Positions 51,370 through 60,932 of a stretch of 64,000 nucleotides of DNA are shown here, in pieces. Position numbers and translations under genes: made by a program. The notes under the pieces are model-generated. The model ran no database searches and was not told the origin of the DNA. It was given only the letters and a program-made list of their open reading frames with translations. The DNA is from Arenibacter echinorum. Its GTDB lineage: Bacteria; Bacteroidota; Bacteroidia; Flavobacteriales; Flavobacteriaceae. The stretch lies in the NCBI RefSeq assembly GCF_003259375.1, contig NZ_QLLN01000003.1, forward strand, positions 672,955 to 736,954, in the 5' to 3' direction. Within the stretch, counting starts at the first letter, position 1, and each line of letters starts with the position of its first letter.

Positions 51370-53352
51370 TTAATCAAGATGATAACGCAGCAGTCTCAGT
51401 GCATTGATTACTACCAAAATCGTAGAACCCTCATGAATGGCCACGGCAACACCTATGTTGGCAAATCCGAATAACGTTGCTGGAATTAAAAATGCTACAA
51501 TCCCCATGCTTACCCAGAGGTTCTGTTTAATAATAGCTTTGGATTTTCTGCTCAGGCCGATCACAAAGGGAAGACTCTCTATCTTGTCCGACATTAAGGC
51601 TACATCCGCAGTTTCCAAAGCTACATCGCTCCCGGCAGCTCCCATGGCTATACCAACAGTGCTGCTCGCCATGGCCGGGGCATCGTTTACACCGTCCCCT
51701 ACCATAGCTATTTTAATCCCCTTTTTCACATATTCCCCAATAGCCTTGACCTTATCTTCGGGAAGTAAATTCCCCTTTGCCTCGGTAAGTCCAATTTGCT
51801 TGGCAATGGAGTCGCCCACATCTTGATGGTCCCCGGTAAGCATAACCATATGTTTTATACCAATATCCTTTAGGCGCTGCAAGGTGGTAGCGGCTGTTTT
51901 TCTGGGCAAGTCCATAACACTTAACAATCCGATCGTCTTTTGTTTATAGCCTACAATCATAATAGTCTGTCCATCTTTCTGCAATTGGTCAATTTGGTCT
52001 TGGACTTCCCTTGAAATTACGACACCCTCGTCCTTCATGAGTTGTTCATTGCCGATATAAATTTGGCCACCATTATAGTGCGCCATTACTCCCTTGCCTT
52101 GAATGGACTCCATATTGGAGGAACGATTATTGTTTTCAATCTTATATTCGTCCTTAAGATCTTTAGTAATCGACCTTGCCAAGGGATGGTCGCTTAAGCT
52201 TTCAACGTCCAGGACCAATTCCATAAACTCCTTTTCATCAAATCCATTTAAAGGAAGTACATTGGTCAACCTCGGTTTTCCTTCGGTCAGGGTGCCTGTT
52301 TTGTCAAAAGCAATGGTAGTAAGGCTGCCTAGATCTTCAAGGGCCCGCCCGCCCTTAATAAGCACACCTTTTTTGGCAGCCCTGGCTATGGCACTTATTA
52401 CTGCACTAGGTGTTGAAATAGCCAAGGCACAAGGGCTGGACGCTACCAAAACACTTATGGCCCTGTATAGGCTTTCATGAACGGTCTCATCTATAAACAA
52501 GTGGAGAAAACATAGGCCTACTACCAAAACTATTACTGTGGGTACAAACCATTTTTCGAATTTCTTTGTAGTTAGCTGTGTGGGCGATTTTTTGGTTTCC
52601 ACCTCGTTTATCATTTGCACCAAACGCGAAATTGTTGCATCTACATTTAATTTTAATACTTGGACCTCCAACATTGCATCCCCATTTATAGTACCCGTAA
52701 AGACTACATGGGACGGGTCCAATTGCTCAAATTTGGGCAGATTGGTAAGCTCCTGAATCGCCGTTTTGTCCACCGGGATACTTTCTCCAGTTATAGGTGA
52801 CTGATCAATACTACTACTCCCCTTTATAATAACCCCATCTGCCGATATTTTGGTATTTGGTTTTACCACAATAATATCGTTCACCTTTAATTCCTCAACT
52901 GGAACTTCCTTGAAATCCCCGCCATTTTTTAACAATGCTGTCTTTGGAGAAAGTTCACCCAGGGCCTTAATGGATTTTGTGGCCTTGTTCATTGCATAAT
53001 GCTCCAACGAATGTCCTAAACTAAATAAAAACAATAATAGAGCACCTTCTCCCCATCTATCTATATAGGCAGCTCCTATTGCGGCCACTATCATCAGGAA
53101 ATCTATTTCAAATTCCCCCTTCCTAATCTTGTCTATCGCCTCGATCAGGGTAAAATATCCTCCGAAAAAATAGGCCGAGATATAGCAGATCAGAGATACC
53201 AATGGGGCTGCCTTCATTAAACTTGCCAAAATCAATCCCATTAAAAAGAACACACCACATAAAATGGCGAAATAGAGTTCCGTTTTTTTGCCAAAAATTC
53301 CTCCATGGTCATGATTGTGATTGTGATCTTTATGATCATGCTGCTGTTCCAT
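51370..53352 (-). CDS. P1B-type heavy-metal ATPase, P1B-4 motif (SPC, HEGST)
   Basis: The 660-residue protein has a His/Asp-rich N-terminus (MEQQHDHKDHNHNHDHGG) with no CxxC domain, and six to eight membrane helices. It carries the phosphorylation site DKTGTLTEG, the TGES loop (SPITGESIPVD) and the hinge GDGVNDAPAMA. The transport helix has SSPCALAIST (SPC rather than CPC) and the C-terminal helix has HEGSTILVV, the combination typical of the P1B-4 (CoaT/CtpD-like, Co/Zn/Fe) class. It is an exporter of transition metals from the cytosol. The gene is 53 bases downstream of a Fur-family regulator. Confidence 0.92.
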   Translation of the reverse strand: MEQQHDHKDHNHNHDHGGIFGKKTELYFAILCGVFFLMGLILASLMKAAPLVSLICYISAYFFGGYFTLIEAIDKIRKGEFEIDFLMIVAAIGAAYIDRWGEGALLLFLFSLGHSLEHYAMNKATKSIKALGELSPKTALLKNGGDFKEVPVEELKVNDIIVVKPNTKISADGVIIKGSSSIDQSPITGESIPVDKTAIQELTNLPKFEQLDPSHVVFTGTINGDAMLEVQVLKLNVDATISRLVQMINEVETKKSPTQLTTKKFEKWFVPTVIVLVVGLCFLHLFIDETVHESLYRAISVLVASSPCALAISTPSAVISAIARAAKKGVLIKGGRALEDLGSLTTIAFDKTGTLTEGKPRLTNVLPLNGFDEKEFMELVLDVESLSDHPLARSITKDLKDEYKIENNNRSSNMESIQGKGVMAHYNGGQIYIGNEQLMKDEGVVISREVQDQIDQLQKDGQTIMIVGYKQKTIGLLSVMDLPRKTAATTLQRLKDIGIKHMVMLTGDHQDVGDSIAKQIGLTEAKGNLLPEDKVKAIGEYVKKGIKIAMVGDGVNDAPAMASSTVGIAMGAAGSDVALETADVALMSDKIESLPFVIGLSRKSKAIIKQNLWVSMGIVAFLIPATLFGFANIGVAVAIHEGSTILVVINALRLLRYHLD

Positions 53353-53405
53353 AAATATAATTTGTAAGCAAAATTAACCCTATTACCAGTGCAATGTATG
53401 TGCAT

Positions 53406-53819
53406 TTATTGGTTACAGTGCTCACAAATTCCCTTTACCAGCATATTCACATCTTCAGGGATAAATTTGTCCGGGAGATTAATTTGTGGTATTCTATGCT
53501 GCGTTAAGCAGGTAGTCCTATTGCATTTAGTACAATGAAAGTGCAAATGCAGGTCCGAATGTTTTGCCAAGCCTTTATCATGATCGCAGAGCGCGTATTT
53601 GGGAATTCCTGTGCCATCATCTATTTGATGGACAATACATTTTTCCTCAAAAGTCTTTAAAGTCCTATATAAGGTAGTTCTATCGGATTTTTCAAAATTC
53701 CCCTCCACAACACTCAGGCTTACGGCCGAATTCTGGGAAACCATAAACCGATGCACCAAAATACGCATGGCCGTTGGCCTAACACCAAATCTCTTTAATT
53801 GTTTTTCAGTTTCTTCCAT
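53406..53819 (-). CDS. Fur-family metal-dependent repressor (Zur-like)
   Basis: The 137-residue protein has a winged-helix domain (VRPTAMRILVHRFMVSQN, then KSDRTTLYRTLKTFEEKCIV) and a metal-rich C-terminus: HSDLHLHFHCTKCNRTTCL gives the HxHxHxxCxxC motif, and ICEHCNQ a second CxxC. The two CxxC pairs form the structural zinc site, so it is a Fur/Zur/PerR-type regulator. Its position before the metal ATPase suggests that it regulates zinc or cobalt efflux, which would be a Zur-like or atypical role. An 8-bp inverted repeat lies 44-68 bases upstream of the start. Confidence 0.9.
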   Translation of the reverse strand: MEETEKQLKRFGVRPTAMRILVHRFMVSQNSAVSLSVVEGNFEKSDRTTLYRTLKTFEEKCIVHQIDDGTGIPKYALCDHDKGLAKHSDLHLHFHCTKCNRTTCLTQHRIPQINLPDKFIPEDVNMLVKGICEHCNQ

Positions 53820-53862
53820 GATTTGTTGCTGTTGGCCTGTTTTTTATTATTTCTCCATTGGC

Positions 53863-53887
53863 CATTGGTGGCTCCTGGACACCAATG
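53863..53887. promoter_or_regulatory. Inverted repeat upstream of the Fur-family gene
   Basis: CATTGGTG and CACCAATG are perfect 8-base arms separated by 9 bases. It could be an operator for the Fur-family protein or a leader hairpin; a nearby CCATTGG is also directly repeated. Confidence 0.4.
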
Positions 53888-54082
53888 ATATTATTTTCAA
53901 CTGCAGCCTTAAAATACAGACCAAGGTGGTTTTATTTTTTAAAAATAATGATAAAGGGACAAAGGCTAAGCCCCTAACATGAAATTGTTCAAAACAGTCT
54001 AATTTATTTTTCCAAAAACCCCGATAGAATTAATTATTGCAATTAATTGTTGTATTTTTAAACTAAACCAAAACTCAAAATC

Positions 54083-55384
54083 ATGCCACTTTTAAACCGT
54101 TTTACCCATCTCCAGATAATATTTTGTTTTCTAATTTCCAACCTTGCATTAAATGCCCAAACCGGGTCCTTTGTTTATGGCGATGTGCTTCCGGACGCAC
54201 CCGAGTTATCTGCGCGTGGAAGCTATGCCGTTGGCGTACGCACTTTGGATTTTGTGAATAAGGGGCAGGCAGATGTTTTAAATTCAAAAAATGGGATAGA
54301 CCCTATTTATGATCGACCTTTGAAAGTTGAAGTTTGGTATCCAGCACAGTTGGCCACGGGAGCACAAGAAACTGTTATTTACAATGAGGTAATGGGAACC
54401 GCCCATGATTCTTTAAGACCGTTGACTCCCTTTACTTTTAAAGGTAGAGCCTTCCGCGATGCCGCCCCATTAACAACAAATGGTTCTTTTCCCCTTTTAG
54501 TAGTGTCACACGGGTATGTTGGTTCTAGATATCTTATGACCTATCTCACTGAAAATTTGGCTTCCAAAGGATACGTGGTGGTGGCTATAGACCATACGGA
54601 TTCTACTTTTAAGGATGCATCACCCTTTCCAAGTACTTTGGTGAACCGCGCCAAGGATATTTCCTTCGTACTAAACCAAACGGTAAACTTGGGCAGAGCT
54701 GGGGATAAAAACTTTTTAGAGGGCTTGGTCGATTCTGAAAACATAGGCATCATAGGATATTCGATGGGAGGTTACGGTGTTTTGAATGTAGCAGGAGCTG
54801 GATATAGTGACGGCCTTGTAGGATTCTTTTCAGGCATGTCCGGCGGTAGCAAAGCAATAGTCGACCTTGCCATGAGCAATCCTGACTTTCCTAAGGCAGA
54901 CCCTAGAATAAAAGCGGTTGTAGCCTTTGCTCCATGGGGCATGGAGCGGGGTATTTGGGATGCCGAAGGCTTAAAAGGGCTAAAGGTACCTACATTTTTA
55001 ATAGCAGGGAGCCAGGATGATATCTCAGGGTACGAAAAGGGAATTAAGGCCATCTTCATAGGGGCTGTTAATGCTGACAGATATTTACTTACCTATAAAA
55101 ATGCCAGGCACAATGTAGCCCCTAATCCGCCCCCAGTGGAAGCTTTGGCACCTGGCCTCCATATTGACGAATACTATAGGTACGCCGAACCAAGTTGGGA
55201 CGAGAGAAAGATTAATAATGTAAACCAACATTTTTTAACGGCCTTTTTAGGTATTCATCTGAAACAGAAGGATTATTCAAAATTTTTGGAGTTACAAGAG
55301 AATTCCAATGAAAAGGATTGGACCGGATTTAAGCCGCGATCTTCAACAGGTATGGAGCTCCTCCATGCCAGACCAACTCCATAA
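54083..55384 (+). CDS. Exported alpha/beta hydrolase (PAF-acetylhydrolase-like)
   Basis: The 433-residue protein has an export signal (FLISNLALNAQ), then an alpha/beta-hydrolase domain. GLVDSENIGIIGYSMGGYGV carries the nucleophile Ser in GYSMGG (about residue 233), PLLVVSHGYVGSRYLM precedes it, FLIAGSQDDISG the acid loop, and KNARHNVAPNP the catalytic His. The overall plan resembles the platelet-activating-factor acetylhydrolase / dienelactone hydrolase families. The start has a perfect 10-bp palindrome CAATTAATTG (54040-54049) upstream. Substrate unknown. Confidence 0.86.
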   Translation: MPLLNRFTHLQIIFCFLISNLALNAQTGSFVYGDVLPDAPELSARGSYAVGVRTLDFVNKGQADVLNSKNGIDPIYDRPLKVEVWYPAQLATGAQETVIYNEVMGTAHDSLRPLTPFTFKGRAFRDAAPLTTNGSFPLLVVSHGYVGSRYLMTYLTENLASKGYVVVAIDHTDSTFKDASPFPSTLVNRAKDISFVLNQTVNLGRAGDKNFLEGLVDSENIGIIGYSMGGYGVLNVAGAGYSDGLVGFFSGMSGGSKAIVDLAMSNPDFPKADPRIKAVVAFAPWGMERGIWDAEGLKGLKVPTFLIAGSQDDISGYEKGIKAIFIGAVNADRYLLTYKNARHNVAPNPPPVEALAPGLHIDEYYRYAEPSWDERKINNVNQHFLTAFLGIHLKQKDYSKFLELQENSNEKDWTGFKPRSSTGMELLHARPTP

Positions 55385-55451
55385 AGAGTTTACTAAGGGT
55401 CTTTTTGAAACAATGGCCTAAATGCCGTTTAATTAAAAACACCTAATATCA

Positions 55452-56054
55452 ATGTCTGAATCTGGACATCTTCACTTTAAAGTTTACAAACCTTTTGAAA
55501 TGTTAAGTCAGTTGCACTCCAATGATGCTAAGGAATCACGCAACAAACGCTTCTTAAGTGAACTTTATAATTTTCCGGATGGGATTATGCCCATTGGGCG
55601 TCTGGATGAAAAATCCGAAGGATTGCTCCTGCTTACTACCGATGGGAAACTCAGCGATCTTGTTAACCGCTCGGGAATTGAAAAGGAATACTATGTGCAG
55701 TTGGATGGGGAAATAACCAATGAAGCCATAGAATTTCTACAGAATGGAGTGGAAATTGGATTCCATGGCAGGAAATATATAACTAAATCTACCCTCGTCC
55801 AAAGACTATCTACCCTCCCTGCCCTACCGGAACCGGACAAAAAATTGAGAATAGGACGGCATAGGCCTACTTCATGGATAAGTATCACTATAACCGAAGG
55901 CAAGTTTCGTCAGGTGCGTAAAATGACTGCTGCTGTAGGTTTCCCTACCTTAAGGTTGGTCCGGATCCGCATTGGGAATATTAATTTGAAGGAATTAATT
56001 CCGGGCAGAGTAACCCCCATAAACGAATTATCTTTTTTAAATACCAATGAATAG
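55452..56054 (+). CDS. RluE/RsuA-family pseudouridine synthase
   Basis: The 200-residue protein has the small RsuA/RluE catalytic domain without an S4 domain. The catalytic Asp lies in GRLDEKSEGLLLLTTDG (about residues 52-68), and SITITEGKFRQVRKMTAAVG and GFPTLRLVRIRIG (about residues 154-180) complete it. The opening HFKVYKPFEMLSQ is the RluE-type start. It isomerises uridine in rRNA, in E. coli RluE at 23S U2457. It lies 67 bases downstream of the hydrolase. Confidence 0.92.
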   Translation: MSESGHLHFKVYKPFEMLSQLHSNDAKESRNKRFLSELYNFPDGIMPIGRLDEKSEGLLLLTTDGKLSDLVNRSGIEKEYYVQLDGEITNEAIEFLQNGVEIGFHGRKYITKSTLVQRLSTLPALPEPDKKLRIGRHRPTSWISITITEGKFRQVRKMTAAVGFPTLRLVRIRIGNINLKELIPGRVTPINELSFLNTNE

Positions 56055-56082
56055 TCCTTCTAATAATTACTATCCCAAAATA

Positions 56083-56781
56083 CTACTCATTTCTAGTGAA
56101 AGGAACGAAACGAACAGGAAACATATCTTTGGTTATTATTCTATCCTTCTTTTTAAACACACTAACCAAATAGGTAACATTGTCACTTGGCCCAACAGGG
56201 ATAACCATATGTCCGCCATCCTTTAGTTGGTTTATCAAAGGCTGGGGAATCGACTCTGCTCCTGCCGTGACCATAATAGCGTCAAAAGGTGCTTTTTCTG
56301 GCCATCCATGATACCCATCGCCCCACTTTACAGTAATATTATCATACCCCAAGTTTTCCAATCTGCTCTTGGCAGAAATGGCCAATTCTTTTATTATTTC
56401 GATAGTATAAACAGAATCCACAATTTTACCAAGTACCGCCGCCTGGTATCCCGATCCTGTTCCAATTTCCAGAACTCTATCGGTCGATTTCAATTTCAAT
56501 GTTTCTGTCATAAATGCTACAATATAAGGTTGGGAAATAGTCTGACCGCCGCCTATTGGGAGTGCCCCATCCCTATAAGCATGCTCTTCCAAGTTTTTAG
56601 GCACAAATTCATGCCTAGGTACATTTAGCATTGAAAATAAGGTTAAAGGGTCTTTTATTCCCCGGGCTTGAAGCTGTGTCTTTACCATCTGCTCCCGTTT
56701 TATGACATGATCGTTTTGGGCAATAAGTACACTTGAGAAACAAAGCGTAAGACTATAAATGAAGAAGGATCCATAATTCAT
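56083..56781 (-). CDS. pcm: Protein-L-isoaspartate O-methyltransferase, exported
   Basis: The 232-residue protein has an N-terminal signal peptide (YSLTLCFSSVLIAQN) that ordinary cytosolic Pcm lacks. Family motifs are VPRHEFVPKN, GQTISQPYIVAFMTE, VLEIGTGSGYQAAVLG (SAM motif I, about residues 102-117) and VKWGDGYHGWPEKAPFDAIM. It methylates isoaspartyl residues in damaged proteins, and the signal implies a periplasmic location. It converges with the pseudouridine synthase gene and has no operon partner. Confidence 0.9.
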   Translation of the reverse strand: MNYGSFFIYSLTLCFSSVLIAQNDHVIKREQMVKTQLQARGIKDPLTLFSMLNVPRHEFVPKNLEEHAYRDGALPIGGGQTISQPYIVAFMTETLKLKSTDRVLEIGTGSGYQAAVLGKIVDSVYTIEIIKELAISAKSRLENLGYDNITVKWGDGYHGWPEKAPFDAIMVTAGAESIPQPLINQLKDGGHMVIPVGPSDNVTYLVSVFKKKDRIITKDMFPVRFVPFTRNE

Positions 56782-56947
56782 TGCTCTTGCTTTTTAAGTG
56801 TAACATATTAATAACTAATAAGGTACAAAATAAAAGCTGGGCATTCTAAACCTGGAAGTTAAAAGTATATTCCTTTTAAAGCTGCAATTTTATAATAGAA
56901 CAAAACTAAAATTAGAATCACGGCAGGATTAAATAAGGCCTTGTAAA

Positions 56948-57643
56948 TCAGGGCGCTGTTTCACTGAGCTTCGTTATAGGTGTAAGCAGAACTTTTCGAA
57001 ATTCCACTTCGGAACCCTCTGCCTGCAATGCAATATTTCCACTGCTCACAGTAGCATTATAGCCATGATTTACCAAATCACCATTTACCCATACCTTTAT
57101 GGAGTTTTTAAGGCACTCAATGGTCATGGAATTCCATTCACCCAATGGTTTTTCGGAACCATCGGTTAGATTCTTTATTCTTCGCAATTTACCTTCGGTT
57201 ATTCCCCATTCTTCTTTAGGTCCCCGCCTTTCCAACATATTATCGGTCGTGATATCCTGTACAATACACCAAAAATCTCCGGCATTTTCATGCATCATTT
57301 GAACCTCTATAGATTTGGGAAACATTTCATATAGGGATCTAGGGGTGGAAGCAAATACCAACACACCACAGTTACCAGGTTTCCCAGCAAAACGATATTC
57401 CACTTCCAATCGAAAATCTTCATAAATGGCATCCGTAATAAGATGGCCCTGTGGTTCTCCCAAACTCACCAACATACCATCCCTTACAATAAAAGGATTT
57501 ATGGCCTCGGGATTATTGTCCATTTCCGGTACATCTACATGCCAACCCTCCAAATCCTTCCCATTAAAAAGACTTTTGGAGGACTGGGAAGTACAACTAA
57601 TCAGTGTCAAAAAAGCGGTAATGACCAACACTATACTTTTCAT
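56948..57643 (-). CDS. DUF1080 (3-keto-disaccharide hydrolase) lipoprotein
   Basis: The 231-residue protein has a lipoprotein signal (FLTLISCTSQSSK) and a DUF1080 concanavalin-like domain. SLFNGKDLEGWHVDVPE is the opening, then YEDFRLEVEYRFAGKPGNCG, EVQMMHENAGDFWC and the end VSSGNIALQAEGSEVEFRKV. DUF1080 proteins include 3-keto-glycoside hydrolases that act outside the cell. It stands alone between pcm and topB. Confidence 0.92.
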   Translation of the reverse strand: MKSIVLVITAFLTLISCTSQSSKSLFNGKDLEGWHVDVPEMDNNPEAINPFIVRDGMLVSLGEPQGHLITDAIYEDFRLEVEYRFAGKPGNCGVLVFASTPRSLYEMFPKSIEVQMMHENAGDFWCIVQDITTDNMLERRGPKEEWGITEGKLRRIKNLTDGSEKPLGEWNSMTIECLKNSIKVWVNGDLVNHGYNATVSSGNIALQAEGSEVEFRKVLLTPITKLSETAP

Positions 57644-57886
57644 ATGTTCATTTTTATTGATTATAGTTATCCAAATAGAAGAATTTCAAATCCAATATCC
57701 CTTAAATGTATCATTTTCCATTGACATATTATCTATCTAGATTGTCTTAATGGATTTTTCCTAATATCCCCCAAAACCCAATTAGTTATTATTCCCAACA
57801 TAAATGTTGAAGAAAATACCTTACACTTCGAATGTGCGGGTTCAGTATAAATTAAGTAATTTGCACCCATTCAAAACAATAAAAAA
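57644..57886. other. Divergent promoter region of DUF1080 and topB
   Basis: No gene is seen. TTAAGTAATTTGCA lies about 35 bases before the topB start and contains a near -7-box match, TAATTTG with one base missing. Confidence 0.35.
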
Positions 57887-60175
57887 GTGAAGGTCTGTAT
57901 TGCGGAAAAACCTAGTGTTGCTCGGGAAATTGCTCAAGTTTTGGGGGCAAATACAAAACACGACGGGTATTTTGAAGGAAATGGTTACGCAGTTACCTTT
58001 ACCTTTGGACATCTCTGCACTTTATTTGAACCAAGCGATTATAGGCCTCATTGGAAAAGTTGGGACTTGAATAATTTACCCATGCTCCCGGAAAAGTTTA
58101 AAACCAAAGTGGTGGATAATGCCGGAATCCAAAAACAGTTCAATATTGTAAAAAGTCTATTTGACAAGGCGGAAGTGGTAATCAACTGTGGTGATGCCGG
58201 ACAGGAAGGAGAGCTTATACAACGTTGGGTGCTTCATCAAGCCGATTATAAGGGCGAAGTACAGCGATTATGGATTTCATCCCTAACCACGGAGGCCATA
58301 AAGGAGGGGTTTACCAAATTAAGATCCTCCCATGACTACGACAATCTATATTATGCCGGATTTTCCCGTGCCATTGGGGATTGGCTTTTAGGAATGAATG
58401 CCACCCGTCTCTATACCGTGAAACACGGGGGATATAAACAAATGTTATCTGTTGGGCGGGTCCAAACCCCAACCCTGGCTATGGTGGTTAATAGGTTTAA
58501 GGAAATAGAAAACTTTATACCCCAACCCTATTGGGAATTACAGACCCTTTATAGGGATACGGTTTTTAATTATGAAGAGGGCCGTTTCCTGAAAATGGAG
58601 GACGGGGAAGTTCTTGCCAAAGAAGTAAAGGAACACGAATTCGAAATTGTCAGCATTACCAAAAAGAAAGGCAAGGAATACGCTCCCAAGTTGTTCGATC
58701 TAACAGGCCTACAAGTGTATTGCAACACAAAGTTTGGATTTACGGCAGATGACACCCTTAAGATTGTCCAAAAATTATATGAACAAAAAGTAGTTACCTA
58801 TCCTAGGGTGGATACCACTTTTTTACCTAATGACGTTTACCCTAAAGTAGCAGGAATACTTCGCAATCTAACCCAATACGAACAGTTGACCTCTACCCTA
58901 CTGTTAAAAAAGATCAGGAAATCCACAAAGGTTTTCAATGACAAAAAAGTAACGGATCACCATGCGATCATTCCCACTGGCGTTGAAATAAAGTTAGGCG
59001 CAGCCCAGCAGCAGGTCTACGATAGCATCGTTAAACGATTTATAGCTGTTTTTTACGATGACTGTGACGTCTCAAACACAACGGTAATAGGCAAGGCATC
59101 CAACATCTCTTTTAAAACAACCGGGAAGGAAATCCTTAAAAAAGGGTGGCGAATTGTTTTTGAGACTGCCAGTACCAAAGAAAAAAAGGAAACTGGAATA
59201 TTACCTAATTTTATGAAAGGTGAAAAAGGTCCTCACGAGCCTTCATTTTTGGAAAAGCAGACCAACCCGCCAAAGCAATTTACGGAAGCTACCTTGCTAA
59301 GAGCCATGGAGACGGCCGGAAAACAAGTTGATGACGACGAAATGCGGGAACTCATGAAGGAGAACGGAATTGGTAGACCTTCTACACGTGCCAATATTAT
59401 AGAGACCTTATTTAAGCGAAAGTATATAGAAAGAAAAAAGAAGCTGGTACTGCCAACCCCAACTGGTATTCAACTGATTGACACGATACAAAATGAATTG
59501 CTGAAATCGGCGGAATTGACCGGGTTATGGGAAAAACAATTAAAGGACATAGAAAAAGGTTTGTTCAGTGCCGGCATGTTTATTGCCAACATGAAGAGAA
59601 TGGTAGACGAATTGGTATATGAAGTAAGAAGTGAGACCAAACGTGCCAATATCTCCCATACCCAAGAAACCCAAAAAAAAGAAACCCAAAAAACTAAAAG
59701 CAATACTGGAGGAATAACCGAGGAAACCTGCCCAAAATGTAAAAATGGGACGCTAATAAAGGGGAAGTCGGCCTATGGATGTAGTGCATATAAAAATGGT
59801 TGCGATTTTTTACTCCCCTTTGTCTTTCACCATAAAAAAATATCTGAAAATCAATTTACAAGATTAATTCAAAAAGGTTGTACTTTAAATTTAAAGGGGT
59901 TTAGCTACAATGGTGCTGAGGATGTTGAAGGCCTAATACGATTTGATGAGCAATATGGATTGATTCTAGAACCAAAGAAAAAACCAGAAACCAATACTCC
60001 AAACTGTCCCAAATGCAAAGATGGAAAGATCGTGAAAGGCAAAACAGCCTATGGTTGCAGCAACCATCTTAAGGGTTGCGATTTCAGATTTACATTTGAC
60101 GATGTTAAGTCCAAAGCTACCAATAAGCCCTTGACCAAAGCTCTTGTTCTTTCTATTTTGAGCGGCAATCACTAA
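57887..60175 (+). CDS. topB: DNA topoisomerase III (type IA) with two zinc-ribbon-like modules
   Basis: Translation starts at a GTG (57887); the product has 762 residues. The Toprim domain opens CIAEKPSVAREIAQVLG and holds the conserved acidic motif DAGQEGELIQR (about residues 102-112). The catalytic Tyr is in VTYPRVDTTFLP (about residue 305), and SVGRVQTPTLAMV and NGIGRPSTRANIIETL complete the type IA signature. From about residue 640 there are two related zinc-ribbon-like modules: CPKCKNGTLIKGKSAYGC and CPKCKDGKIVKGKTAYGC, each with a further cysteine (NGCDF and KGCDF). It decatenates DNA and resolves recombination intermediates, usually with a RecQ-type helicase. It lies alone, convergent to the FKBP gene. 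Confidence 0.95.
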   Translation: MKVCIAEKPSVAREIAQVLGANTKHDGYFEGNGYAVTFTFGHLCTLFEPSDYRPHWKSWDLNNLPMLPEKFKTKVVDNAGIQKQFNIVKSLFDKAEVVINCGDAGQEGELIQRWVLHQADYKGEVQRLWISSLTTEAIKEGFTKLRSSHDYDNLYYAGFSRAIGDWLLGMNATRLYTVKHGGYKQMLSVGRVQTPTLAMVVNRFKEIENFIPQPYWELQTLYRDTVFNYEEGRFLKMEDGEVLAKEVKEHEFEIVSITKKKGKEYAPKLFDLTGLQVYCNTKFGFTADDTLKIVQKLYEQKVVTYPRVDTTFLPNDVYPKVAGILRNLTQYEQLTSTLLLKKIRKSTKVFNDKKVTDHHAIIPTGVEIKLGAAQQQVYDSIVKRFIAVFYDDCDVSNTTVIGKASNISFKTTGKEILKKGWRIVFETASTKEKKETGILPNFMKGEKGPHEPSFLEKQTNPPKQFTEATLLRAMETAGKQVDDDEMRELMKENGIGRPSTRANIIETLFKRKYIERKKKLVLPTPTGIQLIDTIQNELLKSAELTGLWEKQLKDIEKGLFSAGMFIANMKRMVDELVYEVRSETKRANISHTQETQKKETQKTKSNTGGITEETCPKCKNGTLIKGKSAYGCSAYKNGCDFLLPFVFHHKKISENQFTRLIQKGCTLNLKGFSYNGAEDVEGLIRFDEQYGLILEPKKKPETNTPNCPKCKDGKIVKGKTAYGCSNHLKGCDFRFTFDDVKSKATNKPLTKALVLSILSGNH

Positions 60176-60263
60176 CATTTCCTTCTCGAAAGGCAAGAAT
60201 GAAATGTATGCCATCACATTATTATCCCTTAGGACCGGAAACTCAATTAATATAAAAAGCAAA

Positions 60264-60286
60264 AGACCGTCCAAAATAGACGGTCT
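60264..60286. terminator. Hairpin between topB and the FKBP gene
   Basis: AGACCGTC and GACGGTCT form a perfect 8-base stem around a 7-base loop, 88 bases after the topB stop. The T tract is weak; it may serve both convergent genes. Confidence 0.6.
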
Positions 60287-60343
60287 AATTGTACCCACAG
60301 CATATAACCTCATAAAAAGAGGACCAATGCCCTACTATTAACT

Positions 60344-60772
60344 TTATAGAATTTCTACCAATTCCAAATCAAAGGTAAGGTCTTGTCCTGCCAAAACGTG
60401 ATTGGCATCTATAACAATGCTTTCTTCCTTAACATCGGTAATTCGCAATTGGTTCTCGGTTCCGTCCGGATTCTGAGCAATTAATGTCATTCCAATCTCA
60501 GGTTTAATATCCTCTGGAAGCTCTGACCTCTTAATTTCATGAAACAATTCTTCCATGATATCTCCGTAGGCTTCCTCTTTAGGAATGTTTATAGTCTTCT
60601 TTTCATTGACTACCATATTCACCAATTCCTTCTCAAAACCAGGAATAAGTTGTCCTTGACCCAAAGTAACTTCAATAGGTTCTCTTTCCAAAGAACTGTC
60701 GAAAATTTGTCCGGTTTTTAATTTTCCAGTGTAATGTACTTTTACCTTGTCATTTTCCTTAACTCTACTCAT
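60344..60772 (-). CDS. FKBP-type peptidyl-prolyl cis-trans isomerase (SlyD-like)
   Basis: The 142-residue cytosolic protein begins VKENDKVKVHYTGKLKTGQI, then FDSSLEREPIEVTLGQGQLI and GFEKELVNMVVNEKK, the FKBP core. An insert-in-flap sequence (EEAYGDIMEELFHEIKRSEL, with IDANHVLAGQDLTFDLELVE at the end) is typical of SlyD-type FKBPs, but it lacks a His-rich tail. It catalyses proline isomerisation and helps protein folding. No promoter box is certain upstream. Confidence 0.92.
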   Translation of the reverse strand: MSRVKENDKVKVHYTGKLKTGQIFDSSLEREPIEVTLGQGQLIPGFEKELVNMVVNEKKTINIPKEEAYGDIMEELFHEIKRSELPEDIKPEIGMTLIAQNPDGTENQLRITDVKEESIVIDANHVLAGQDLTFDLELVEIL

Positions 60773-60932
60773 AAAATTCAGTATCTCTAATTTTTAATCT
60801 GACTAATAAGGTGCAAACCTATGGGATATAGATTTTCTAAAAGAATAGTTTGACCTAAAACCGCTAAAATTTACAATATCTTAACACTTTTTCTTAAAAA
60901 TCATTTGTTTTCAACCATATGAAGTGGGTGCT

